A DNA stretch of 64,000 nt from Stratiolaelaps scimitus (taxonomy: Eukaryota > Arthropoda > Arachnida > Mesostigmata > Laelapidae): assembly GCA_019614645.1 (NCBI GenBank), contig JABWDB010000018.1:744001-808000 (forward strand), written 5' to 3'. The position numbers were made by a program, and so were the translations under genes. Below are positions 1 to 10,912 of this stretch, one piece after another (position 1 is the first letter of the stretch; the number at the start of each line of letters is the position of its first letter). The notes beneath the pieces were generated by a model, which saw nothing but the letters and a program-made list of their open reading frames with translations, had not been told where the DNA came from and made no database searches.

Positions 1-1868
1 CAGCTGGATGAGAGGCTGTGGCGTGTTTCTTTCACCGTGCTGTATGAATGTGTAATTGGTCCAGTCGTAGCTAAGTAGCTATTACAATATTACCCTTGAA
101 TTAGCCACGACCTATAAGAGAGCTTAAGCATCGTAGAATTGCAGTTCCTTTAATAAACCGATAAAGCTTTACCTTTGCCTTACCACTACAATTAGTCGCA
201 CCAGCCGAATGATTTCTCGGACGAAAACTAAGAGTGATTCCGGGTCTCGTAGGACAGGTACCACGAATGAATCTTCGACTGCTGACAGAACGTCCCATGT
301 CGGTCAAAAGGCATGGGCAAGTGATTTTATTTGCGAAAGGGGCAATGCGTCAAGCGAATAGTTTCATATTATAAAAAAAATAAAACAATGCTTCAATATT
401 AGGTGTTATTATTTCTATATTGACATTTCGATTGTGTATAGAGCCATATAGTGTGATGAGGCCCACCCTTCTGTGTTTCGGTGCAGCTTGGTGTGTTTTT
501 TAGCTGCCAACAATCTGAGGCGTTTCGAGTGACTACAGTCACTCCAGATTGATGATTAGGGCGGGGGGTGCGAATACGACATCTGTAATGGCCAATGCCG
601 AAGGCGCTTCGCATCTACCTGTTTCAGTGCGGACTTGTCCGACGGCACTGTAATGATCACACGACTCTGAATGCTTGTCACTTGCAGAGAGGGCAGCGTC
701 GGGTAAGGAGTAAGTAGATGTTGGTGAATTGTCACCAGGATGGCGTTCGGACTTCGGGTTGTTGCCCTTCTCACGTGATTTCCGATAGATATACACTTGA
801 CTGTTGGTGGCACCTCGGGCAGGAAGTGAGCCCACAATGGCAAGAGGGGTCAGCGGGAATGTTGATGTCTTCAACGAGTCATCGTGGATGAGCTGTCGCA
901 AATATGCCACCGTGTCCTAAGTTGCAGGCCACATCTGGTGACGAAGAGCTCTGCTCTGAACACTTTTTACCAATTGTCCTCATCGTGACGAACTGTCAAC
1001 GGATGAGTTTGTATGAGTTTATTCGTTGATGTCTGTGGCAACTATTTGCGATTTCACACAAATTTGGGTGAATGGATTCGTACATAATTTTCTACAAGGT
1101 TATATACACATCGTTCGAGCAAGTCACATTTACCTATGAATCAATATCCATCATGATCAAATTTGACATAAGATACATACGCTCTGCAAAGAAAAATACG
1201 TGCCAGTGTATGTTCGCTCAAGTATCCACCAGAACTGTGTACTGCCACGATAATCCTATGCTAAAATAGAGCTTCCAACGAAAATATAGCTGCACCCTCC
1301 CTCCAGGATAACAAATCAACACCTGTTGAAACAAGGACCCCAGGACATTTATTAGGACGTGCAGTACGTCGTCCTACATGACAAATCTATACACGAGAGA
1401 TTATCAAGAATATATTTCAAATCTTAGTTGCATCAAATTATCCTTGGTCAAGCCGATTATGCCTCATTGAATTGTTACACCATTGTCAGAGATTCGAACG
1501 TTTACTCGATAGCGCGCGTACGCTACTGCTATGAAATCCTCCCAGTTACCTATTTAGCACAATTGATGACTCTCTCATTTTTTCACGTAGTTGTAGTTTC
1601 GGACGAAACCAAGGGCGCATGCAATCCACTGCACATTATGTTCAATTAATCCTTTGCGATTGTTCTCAAGCAAGCGATCATCGACGATCAGCGCACAGGC
1701 GCAAATGAGAGCGAGTATATCTCATACAGTTACCGTGTAACAACGAAACCGAACTCGGAGTGGCACAGGCGTGAGGATTTCAAGCTGTGTAGGTTATCAT
1801 CTATACCAGTGACGAGAAACCGCATTAATCGCCCACTAATTCCATATTATATTCCATTCGTTACGTGA
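1..1868. other. Intergenic stretch with a short SINE-like fragment
   Basis: No gene can be supported here. Bases about 140-200 resemble bases about 53605-53660 (roughly 80% by eye, sharing the block ataaagcttcacctttacc with small changes), so this is probably the 3' part of a dispersed SINE. A minus-strand open stretch at 539-910 is Ser/Thr-rich and ends beside a possible donor (GAAACAG then GTAGAT), but no partner exon was found and I do not call it. Confidence 0.4.
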
Positions 1869-2753
1869 ATGGCTTCAGCGAGCAACTCCCAAAACCCGGC
1901 CGTTGATGACAAATCTGCAGTAGCCAGCGCCGTGGGCAGCGGTCCCGGCAGCGGTCCGGGCAGCGGTGCCGGCAGTGGCGTCAAACCATCAGCATCTGCA
2001 GGGGCACCTGCCCGCCGGGAAGGAGGAAGCAAGTAAGTAGATTTCAAAGCGCAGAAAAACGCCGCCTATGAGACGTGAGAACAGAAAAGGCGTATAGGAC
2101 ATGTCGTCCTGGCTGTCAATCGTTTTTGCCGTTGTACTTCTGTTACTGTTTCTGTTGTCTTGAGTTTGTTGGATGTTTATTCGATAGAGCCAATATTATA
2201 GTAATGGGATGCACGCCGAACAGATGTTCAGTTAGCTTTCTATGAAGAGCGAGTCTGCCCGCGCCTTTCGGCGATTAGGTTAGATTTCTGCTTGGATTTA
2301 TTATATTATTCCGATTATTATTATTATTTGTCTGCTGGGCGATGACCCATCAATGTTTGCAATTGCGATTCGTATTTCATTACGTTTCATCCTTTTTACA
2401 GAAAATGGCTGTACGTCATAAGTATCGTTGTCGGAGTATTGGTGGTAATCACTCTCGGAGTCGGCCTCTACATGACGTTCAATGGTAAGGGCGGCATTGC
2501 ATACAACTACACGACACTCAGGCCACCTCACCCAGGTGCACGAACTCATCCACACCGGCCGACAAAGGGTTCCGAAGAACCGACAAAGGGTTCCGAAGAA
2601 CCAACAAAAGGTACCGCGGAGCCTACAAAGGGCACCGAAGAACCAACAAAAGGTCCCCCGGAGACTACAAAAGGCACCGAGGAGCCTACAAAAGGTCCCG
2701 CGGAGCCGACAAAAGGTCCCGCGGCACGGACGAGCAAGGAGAAAAAACCGTAG
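1869..2753 (+). CDS. Small single-pass membrane protein with PTKG-repeat tail (2 exons)
   Basis: Two exons, 1869-2032 and 2402-2753, give 171 residues. An in-frame TGA lies immediately before the ATG, so the start is firm. Exon 1 encodes 54 residues rich in Gly, Ser and Ala, with repeated GSGP units. It ends in phase 2 at a perfect donor (GCAA then GTAAGT). The 369-base intron ends in cctttttacag. Exon 2 completes a Lys codon and then runs straight into one membrane segment of about 24 residues (WLYVISIVVGVLVV onward). A hydrophilic tail follows with about eight units of the type PTKGSEE / PTKGTEE / PTKGPAE and a Lys-rich end. There is no signal peptide, so the segment is probably a signal anchor. 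I do not recognise the family. The layout matches the genes at 4917 and 46954. Orientation in the membrane is inference. Confidence 0.72.
2033..2401 (+). other. Intron of the PTKG-repeat membrane gene
   Basis: GTAAGT donor and TTTTTACAG acceptor, phase 2. It contains only AT-rich sequence. Confidence 0.7.
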
Positions 2754-3624
2754 GTTTTCAAGGTGTAGCTCCCACAACGTTTCCATTAGCCCACCACGTG
2801 TTGACGAACAACCCCACAGGGGAGCATCATACCGCGATGCACAAAGAACAACGCTAAGTAGCCATCGAGCGAGAAGGATTCGGATGTAATCTTTGAAGAG
2901 ACAGTGCGATGGGGTGGCAAAATACGATGACGCCAGGAGAGGCAGGCGTCGACATAGGCCGGAGTCGACGTAATGCGTTTACTGTATGGACGTGATTGTT
3001 TTCATTTAAATGAGAAGTGGTATTCATTGTAACAAACCACCGAACTATGGGACTGAACAAATGTACGCATGGTGTTAACGATGTCAACTTGTGTAATTAC
3101 TGTAAATTACGTTAGTTAAGAATTCGCAAGTATAATCGTTCACCGAGGGATCATGGACAAGCGTAAATAGGACGTCAAATGTTATCTCGCTTGAGTCAAA
3201 TATGTGCATACACATACACACCAAACATACGAGTGCCACATAAAAAATATATATGTGTATATATGTATATATTGTATTATACGCAGCACTCGTGTTCAAA
3301 TTTTTTAGTATTTGGTTTTGAGTATATTTGTGAATTAATGCTGTTTTCAAATTTAGACATATTTTTTCTATACACTAAATGAAAATAATCGTAAAATGTC
3401 ACGACACGTAGAAAAATGGTTGCTCCAGACTGATTGGTCTCATGATTATTATTCATCCGGTGTTATGCTTAAAATGATATCAGATTTGTATGATTGTGTT
3501 TAACTAACGGCATTATCAACGATCCTCGTATGCTCGTCAAGGATATTTAAATGCTAAAATATCTTTGTCTCAGGCTATAAGTATACTTGCCATTTGTAGA
3601 GAGAGACAATATCGAAGCAAGACT
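2754..3624. other. Intergenic AT-rich stretch
   Basis: This is the 3' flank of the gene ending at 2753. It has a run of ta/tg-rich sequence at 3200-3280. No gene, RNA gene or clear polyadenylation signal was seen. Confidence 0.4.
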
Positions 3625-3981
3625 ATGGTAAAGACAAGAACTGAACGCGTCAGAGCCATAACGCTTCGTGAAACAGGTTCTACGTTTGACGAAATAGGCG
3701 AACAGCTTGACATCCGTAAGAATACTACCCTCAGGCTTAAATACTAATCACTAGGCTATGTGAACAACGAAGAACGACCTGGACGACGACGGTGCACAAC
3801 TGTCGGGGGATGACGTCTGGATTGTGCACATAGGGTTCTTAAGAATAGAAGATTCATTAACAGCCGTATATCAGTGACAGGTAGTAGTATATCAGAAAGT
3901 CGTGCTGCTGTGCTATATAAAAACCAGTTTGCCCAGTTAAAAACAAGCCCCCCACGTTCTGGCGGATTATCATTTGTTTGA
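3625..3981 (+). pseudogene. Tc1-like transposase relic (N-terminal DNA-binding part)
   Basis: An ATG-started frame of about 40 residues reads as the first helix-turn-helix of a Tc1/mariner transposase (RVRAITLRETGSTFDEIGEQ...). It stops at 3747. After a shift, a second frame carries the typical linker and second helix-turn-helix (ERPGRRR, then RVLKNRRFINSRISV), interrupted by a TGA near 3810. The catalytic DDE/DDD part is absent. This is what decayed Tc1 copies look like. It cannot be functional, and exact ends are unclear because no terminal inverted repeats were found. Confidence 0.6.
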
Positions 3982-4916
3982 TGTCGATTGTTAGTTCGAG
4001 CGAAAATCGTTATATGGTCAGGTGTTGCACGATTTCAGTTATAATTCGATTATTTACTTTCCGCAGCTAAGCGCTAGACGCGAATAAAAGTCAACTTTCT
4101 TTGTCGGATTTCTTATGGAGTAAAGATATCGCATCGTGCCTTCGGTAATGACGCGAGTACACTCAAAAGAGCATTGGCAGTATTCTAAAATAGTCTTGGG
4201 GAAAAAGCATGCCTCACTCCAGCTTACGCTCGCCCGCCTCAACATCACAACAACGTTCCCATCCATGGACCTGTTCTAATTTAAAGTCAAACTAAAAAGA
4301 ACTGATAGTCGATTGATTTGCTTAGGATTTAATTGACCAAGCATCTCGATGACAGCTTCGTTAAGGGCACTAGTTAATGGGTCATGGATATCGCAGGTCA
4401 GGTCGTTAGGTGGCAGCGCAAGCGTGTTTTGCTTTCATTTCATTCTCGCGGCACCATCGGCCTTCGACTGTTACGTGTTATCCGTAGTGCTGTTCGGCGA
4501 GATACGTCTCATCAAAACGTTCGCGTACATAGACATAAAACCTGCCATAATACGGCGCTCATTTGAGCTGGTTATTGTCTAGCATGCTTTTTAACAAATA
4601 GCACATAGAAAATACGCACGAAAAACTATGTAATCTTCGCATTGAGAGTCCTGATATTCGATTCGGGCGAGCGCCGAGTTGTTTATTTTCTTATGTCCAC
4701 GTTCTCATTTAGCACGATTTCGGGCAGGTTGTTCCTTTCAGCTCTGGTAGTTGGTTGTCAAACGGCAAGGCCAGTTCGTTTGTTTTTGTTTGGACAGCTT
4801 TCAAATGCCAACGAAGCTCGGCTTGTTTCTAAGACGGACATCATCGATGCTGGGCAAAGTTGGGAAGGCTGCCAGCTCGAACGTCTGCTGCGCGTTGAGC
4901 CACTCTCGCCGAATCT
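3982..4916. other. Intergenic region upstream of the tail-anchored membrane gene
   Basis: No supported gene. The last few hundred bases should hold the promoter and 5' UTR of the gene starting at 4917. I could not identify a TATA box or initiator with confidence. Confidence 0.35.
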
Positions 4917-6974
4917 ATGAGCGACGATGAGGTCAACGCCAGCTCAACGGACTCCCCAGGTGTCGTACAGACAACGGCACCGAACACATCGAGACCCGAG
5001 GCGAATCCACGAGAGCCAACGATGGACGAACAAGCCAATTTGTCAGATAAGGTGGAAGGGTCGAGAAAATCCAAAACACTAAGTAAGTCCGAGATGCTAG
5101 CTAAGCCTGACGCTATAAATACGTCAGAGGGTTTCCGAAAGTCGGCGCCGCACGTGGCACGGGATAACGAAAAAGCCCAAACGTCCGAATGGCTTCAGGC
5201 GACGACAAACGATAATGCAATAGGTGCGCAACACTCACCGGAATTCACCCCAAATTTTATAAGTATGGAGGAGACCATCGGCGAGTGAGTATCTTACGAT
5301 TCATCGAAGGATTGTTGTAGCCATAGTGTGCACTGTATGTTTGATAAGTGCCGTTCGTAATCTGTGGTCGATTTGTGAATTGAAACGTGCTCTTGAGTAA
5401 AGAAAGTCGTCAATGGTGTGAATCGTGATATTAGAGATAGCTGCCATGTTGAAAGCTGTGCCAGTTAATCAGAATGCGCTGCGGTAGTGATCATTTGAAA
5501 GGCATACAATGACACTTGGTATATATTGGCAGTTACATGCAACGAACGGGGGGGGGGCAATTTCCGTGTGTTTATTTCCCGGAGAAGTCACGTGAGTTGT
5601 CGGTCGTGGCTGAACAACCGGGCTGCTGCGTAAACTATGCCACCGCAGCGTTATGATTGCCATAGGTTTCCGGTGGCATTACTTGCCTGCTTGAATGCTT
5701 TTCCGTCGTTGCGTTCGCCAGATTTCTGGTCGTTCGACACGATTCTCGTGAGAAGAACTCACGGGGGAACTCACGAGAAGAGGGTCAACAAAGTGCTGCA
5801 ACAAAAGTGACGGCGGTCCTTGCTAATAATTCTCCACCGAACCTAGCATCCATTAGCTAAACCGACGACGCGGCTGACGCTTTTGAATGCTTGAGAGGCT
5901 ATATCGTGCTAGCTCAATCAACGGGATGTTTGATACAGGGATCCAATCTGTTCCGCAGGGGTGCCAGAGTCCGGACCCCGGCTATGGCCCGTTCTGCAAA
6001 GTTCAACCGTGTTTGCTTGAACAGGACAGAATTTGCGTAATGTGTCCACTAATTGGACATGCATCATAAAATCGGTTGGGGAATCTATCACAATGTGGAG
6101 TGCTTACGACCCCTTTTGATGCTCATCGCAATGCTTCGAGACGAGCACACTGCTGATACGAGAACACATTTTTCCAATGAGTAGTGTCCAATAATCAATA
6201 ATGGCTTAAAGCATTATTTAGCTATATTATTATGGTTGTCTATTCCTTTATGATAAAACACGCCAATTCCTATTGTTGTTATTACTATTATTATCAATTC
6301 ATACATTATCGATAGAGTTAAGTATAGGTACAAACCACCATATTCTATATAGTTTCTACAAGTGTCGTATAAATACCCCCTACACAAGGCACATCCGTGC
6401 GTGGAACAGGAAAGTATTCATAAACCGCAGGGAGTAACATTCACGAAATCATTAGCTACAGTAGCTGATGTTGAGCAGCCATTATGATGATATGTATTGG
6501 CCTCCTTGCTTGTTGTGTTATAAAGTGATTATTATTTTTCAACAATCATTGTCTCAGTACCAGAGAAAATAAATATAATATATGAATTGATATTATTTAA
6601 TAATAATGATAGTTATTATTGTTATTATTATTATTATTAAATTCCCAAATCCAGTGATACCGGTGCTATTCTTAGGATGATTTTTAATAATAATATTAAG
6701 CATAATTGCTGCACGAATGGTACCAATTCAATCAACACCTCAAATTGTTCTTACCATCAATATAATTACTACAGTAGTACGAAAATTCCATTTTCAGCCG
6801 GCAGATTTTACCAAAGTCGATGATATCAGCCAGCCGGTGTGGTTTGAAATTGCTACACCTGATCTAACCTCGAATAATTATTTTGGCAGACAAACGAAGT
6901 CGATTGCCATTGTCATTCTGCTGGCGACTGTCGTCATATTTCTGATTGTGGCAATGTATATAGCCTGCGCTTAA
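4917..6974 (+). CDS. Tail-anchored Ser/Lys-rich membrane protein (2 exons)
   Basis: Best model: exons 4917-5284 and 6890-6974, 150 residues. An in-frame TGA lies 18 bases before the ATG. Exon 1 encodes 122 hydrophilic residues (starts MSDDEVNASSTDSPG; many Ser, Lys, Glu). It ends in phase 2 at a consensus donor (GGCGA then GTGAGT). The chosen acceptor (attattttggcag) is preceded at a normal distance by a good branch site (ctaac) and restores the frame. Exon 2 then encodes QTKS followed by about 24 hydrophobic residues (IAIVILLATVVIFLIVAMYI) and stops three residues later. The product would therefore be tail-anchored, with the N-terminal part in the cytosol. An acceptor at 6829/6830 is also in phase and would add 20 residues. 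The family is not recognised. The phase-2 intron directly before the membrane segment repeats in the genes at 1869 and 46954. Confidence 0.6.
5285..6889 (+). other. Intron of the tail-anchored gene
   Basis: About 1.6 kb. It holds a C-rich/G-rich spot near 5540-5560, a small imperfect repeat (actcacg) at 5745-5780, and strongly AT-rich sequence with ATT runs at 6220-6680. A 28-base fragment at 6216-6245 recurs near 13799-13825, with a 3-base indel. No exon was seen in it. Confidence 0.45.
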
Positions 6975-7296
6975 GATGAACTCTTCTCCTGGGCCGGTCA
7001 TCACCGAGTTACGAACGCCTGCTACGGACCGGGGTTTGATGCGACCCTGTGAAGTGTTTGATTTTTCGTTCGAGGAAGATTGGTGCCGCCAGAGGACCGC
7101 AATCGACTCGTCGTCGTAGTGAATGTCATCATATGAACATCTCGACAATTTTTGTATTACGCATCTCAATATCTTTTTCAGCCCTGTCGACACACAAACA
7201 GCTGGTGTCTCTCTCATTCATATATTGTATGTCTTTTTGTGGTGGAGCATCTAATATATAGACTGTATCGTTTGTGTTTATTAGATGTTGAGAAGA

Positions 7297-7302
7297 AATA
7301 AA
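7297..7302 (+). terminator. Candidate polyadenylation signal AATAAA
   Basis: AATAAA about 320 bases after the stop of the tail-anchored gene (6974), in an AT-rich context. This is a plausible 3' end for its transcript. The cleavage site was not determined. Confidence 0.4.
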
Positions 7303-8423
7303 ATGTATTCAATCAACGAATCGGCTTGATTTTTACAAAATAGTGTAGTCTATCGAACCTTGGCCAAACCCGATTGTATTTCACTGAGAGATTGAGACGT
7401 GTATTCAAGTGACCTCATTAAATTCAGTCGGGAGGTTTACCCTGAGATATTCACGACCGTATCATAATCTCAACTGCGAACTTAGCACTGCACTGAGAGT
7501 TACATTCGAGCTCGGCTCATTTGACAGAAAGTGGTACAGCATTGCCGATAACACGTTTATCGCAGGTTCAAATCTTCGCGTGGCCTCAGCAAGGTGTGGA
7601 TATTCCATTCCAACGTATCTCGTAGTAATGCCATCGTAACACGACAAGTATCGGAAGAAGGACTAGGGGTCATGCAGAAAAACAAATGCATCATGTTTTC
7701 TTGATGCATTTTTGGTATCGTATGATTAATATTATTATTATTATTATTGATCAGACGTACATAGGTATGTACTGAGGAAACTATGTGACTTGGTGGACTA
7801 TTTGATTGCGTTTGCTGTGTGTTATCAGGCTGGAATCGAAGTGATTGAAGCTTCCTTCTTCGTCGCCAAATTTTGCTTTTTAACAGCCATTGAATAAAGG
7901 CCGGGTAGAACTAGTTAGTCCTGATCAGGACCGCTGGGAAAGCTTATATAAAAAAAAGAGAGTTAAAATAGAGATGTCTAATCTAGACATGCGACCTACG
8001 AAGCAAAAACGCCATCGCCCTGGGCTTATCGTCCAGTTCAAATAGGATGTGATGATGAAGTCAATTGATGAATACGCACAAAAATAGATTAGAACAAGTT
8101 TCGTGAACGCGATGGGAAGCAACACCGTGTCGTTTGGTAGACTAATTCTGTTCTCAAGTCATAATTATTAATTCACGCACAATAATTAGTGCAAGAGAAG
8201 TACGGGGAACACAATGTCCACGTGTCCTACGTGGCTGCGAACACCACGTGTCATTCGTCACATGCCACCTTGTAAAACAAAGTGATACTCAGAAAAAAGC
8301 CGATGTTTCCATAAGTACAAAACAGGTGTAGTTGACAATCATACCTAAGCAACCACAGGGACAAGAGGTTAACGTTATGGGAGTAGTTAACTCTCACAAT
8401 ATAACCTCCTTTGGCCTTGACAC
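7303..8423. other. Intergenic, AT-rich
   Basis: Contains a short ATT run at 7729-7749. Several open stretches of 60-76 codons lack splice or protein support. Nothing else was recognised. Confidence 0.35.
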
Positions 8424-9133
8424 TGGCTTTCAGTCAGTGATTGAAGGCCTCAGTGGTGGCAAAAAGGATATGGACGGGTATTTTCATACACGCTTTTATA
8501 TAAGCATCTTTGACCGCCGGCTTATATCGATGAGAGCGGGAAATTAACCCGCGCACATTTTGGGTGAGCCACCTCTGGGCCTGCTTCGTTTTGTGGGCAC
8601 TCGTAAAGTCTTGTTGGAAAGTTAACGGCCTATTCGTGAAATAGGCTCCGTGCGCTCAGGGCTTCAAGCAATCCTCCAAAACCAGTTGGTGATAAAGGGT
8701 GACAAGGTTCACCTTTGTGTATGATTTCACAAACACGATGAGAGTACACCCTGAAGCCCAAACCGCCACTGAGACGTTCTGACGTACGGTACTTCTCTTA
8801 ATTTCGTGAGGTTATGAATCTGTTGCGGCTTTTAACCATACGTCTATGCAGATCAGATTATAGTATTAGCCGTGCACTGCCCTCCGAGATATTCCTGTCT
8901 TTTGCCAGTTTTAACTCACTGCGTCGGGGTTTGTACATCAATCGGTATCTCCCTTTTTTTCACGTTCTCTGCGGGGGTTGCAGCCCGTTTTGCTGAACGG
9001 CATTGGCATGTAGCTATACTGTCTGTCTCCTCATATCTCGTAACAATTCGAGGTGTTTCAGATCATTGACTATCTCATATGTCTTCTTACCAGCCAAATA
9101 GGGAGTCACCACGGCATTCCTCTTAGCTTCCAT
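8424..9133 (-). pseudogene. Mariner/Tc1-like DDD transposase relic
   Basis: On the minus strand, an ATG at 9133 opens a helix-turn-helix-like N-terminus (EAKRNAVVTPYLAGKKTYEI). Further along, in shifted frames, the catalytic half is clear. VAVWASG is followed by the region around the second acidic residue (NRPLTFQQDFTSAHKTKQ, where family members have FQQDSAPAH), then a Trp-Leu-x-x-Asn-Val stretch. Stop codons and frame breaks are scattered throughout. The IS630/Tc1/mariner assignment rests on the QQD-AH signature and the spacing. No terminal repeats were identified, so the real element is longer than the span given. Confidence 0.6.
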
Positions 9134-9317
9134 CGTGAAGATACTGAACGACATTCACCGCCCAACGATTTCAGTCGAATGACATAACCGCCTACGACGA
9201 CTCCTCATTTAGAACCACTTGGATTGAAAATCGACGACCTCTCGTTTTTAGTGCGCCTTTCAGACATGTATCACCCCGTAAATACAGGGCTGGAACCAGT
9301 GCACGATGAGTGTATGA

Positions 9318-9390
9318 TTATGCCTCCCCACCAGTAAGGGCAGCGCAGGTACGATCCACCTGCGCTGCCCCTACTGGTGGGGAGGCATAA
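9318..9390. repeat. Near-perfect 33-bp hairpin with 7-base loop
   Basis: Left arm 9318-9350 and right arm 9358-9390 are inverted copies with a single mismatch, and the loop is acgatcc. Arms are GC-rich (cctccccaccagtaagggca and its complement) in an AT-rich neighbourhood. It lies about 185 bases upstream of the transposase relic on the minus strand. It may be a fused pair of transposon ends, but that is not shown. Confidence 0.8.
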
Positions 9391-10817
9391 TAGAGCGGTA
9401 CCTACGTGGTACCCATCACAACTCTGAAATTCTCGCCTGAAGCTTAGTTGGCTCGCCAGGTGGTGATGGAAGCGGCGGTCTCCTTCGTAACATTAATTAC
9501 GTCTTTATGAAAGAGGATTCCGGCCACGTTCAACATGCACGTGCATGTATATATATATATATGTGTATGAAAGGCGTATTTATTGTGATTGAATCAAATT
9601 CAGCCAAAGCCATAACGTGACTTTACCATAATGCTGTTTTTCGATAGGAACTATATCCCGCATCTTCACGATATTAGATATTAATGTACATGCTATGCCA
9701 TTTCGTCTCTATGGTCGTTTTCCCCTCGTCATTTTTCAGGTTAAAAAATAAATGTTTAATTGAATGTTTTTGATCACTAACATGTGGCTGGTTACCGTTT
9801 AGTTGACAAATTAATGTTGCTAGTTTTCCATCGACAAAGTGTGATTTAAAGCGTAGTTTTCAAAGAGTCGCTGGTGGACCGATCTTCGAGAGGTTATATA
9901 GTTAAGTTAATATGTCAATGGGTACCGGTGGTGTCTTTCCGCGCAACAATTATAAACACAACGAGGTGTCCTGCTGAGAGCAAGCAAGTCTGTCCATGGA
10001 GAAGATCCCAATTTGAATCTTCCTTGTCAAACGTGTTCGAGACTGATGCCTCGCAAAATTTCAAAAGGTTCGGCGTGTTATCTCATTATTCTGGGCAATT
10101 TGTCCTACCTCTTTCAATTAACTTAATGATGGATTATTGTATATATATTATAGGATACCTCTATAGAGTACAGGCATATACGTATCCCCAGGTTTCAAAA
10201 TACTTTTAAGTTTGGAAAAAGCTCTTAGCGCATTAAATCCAATGAATGTTGTGCCTGTCGCCATCTCTAGCACGTCAAAGATTAAATGCCAATCAAGTCT
10301 CGTAGTCTACAAACGCGGTACTCAAAGTCAGAAATCGGAAGACACGTAATATCGGATAGAATAACCATGGCCACCTCGAATACCCAGGGATTGAGCTTAT
10401 AAATGAAAGCATGGACTTCTAATGAATTTCTAAATAGAAACACATCAAATTCGATCATTCAGATTATGTGTTTATTTCACTTATAAAGTGGTACTTCACA
10501 CATTTTCTTAATATCATTCCCATTAGAAATACACTATGTAAATAATTACAAGTTATAATGATAACTTTTACAACCGTTATAAATTCTTACAAATAGTTAT
10601 AAGAAATCAAGTGGTTATAAATGACCTGCTGCCCCGGTCTATCCAACGTTATATAGTAATATTCTTCTAGTGTTGAGCGAATGCCGTTATACTAAATGCT
10701 ATTGTCGATGGCCGTCAGACCTCATACCTGACCCGAACGAACATCTCTCAGCACTTACAGCTCCGTATGACTCTACTACAAGAAAGATCGGAACGAAAAA
10801 TCCACACACCTGCCTCA
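9391..10817. other. Intergenic, repeats only
   Basis: Contains a short TA run (about 9548-9562) and AT-rich sequence. No gene was supported. Confidence 0.35.
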
Positions 10818-10912
10818 GTCCACGGTAGGATTCGAGCCGGCGATATCCGGTCTATATTATCCAAGCGGTATCCCTAGGTGGTACCGACGTTACCTCCTAG
10901 ACCATCAAGGGG
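10818..10912 (-). repeat. tRNA-derived SINE head or tRNA relic
   Basis: On the minus strand there is a box-A-like sequence (TGATGGTCTAGGAGG) and, about 60 bases on, a box-B-like sequence (GGCTCGAATCC). The ends GTCC/GGAC could pair as part of an acceptor stem. The arms do not fold into a proper cloverleaf and spacing is too long, so this is a pol III-derived repeat or pseudogene. Its box A resembles the head of the SINE at 33263. Confidence 0.45.

Noticed and set aside
2301..2786. 161-codon minus-strand frame opposite the PTKG repeats
   Set aside because: It is the antisense of the repeat region. The plus strand has the spliced model with membrane segment.
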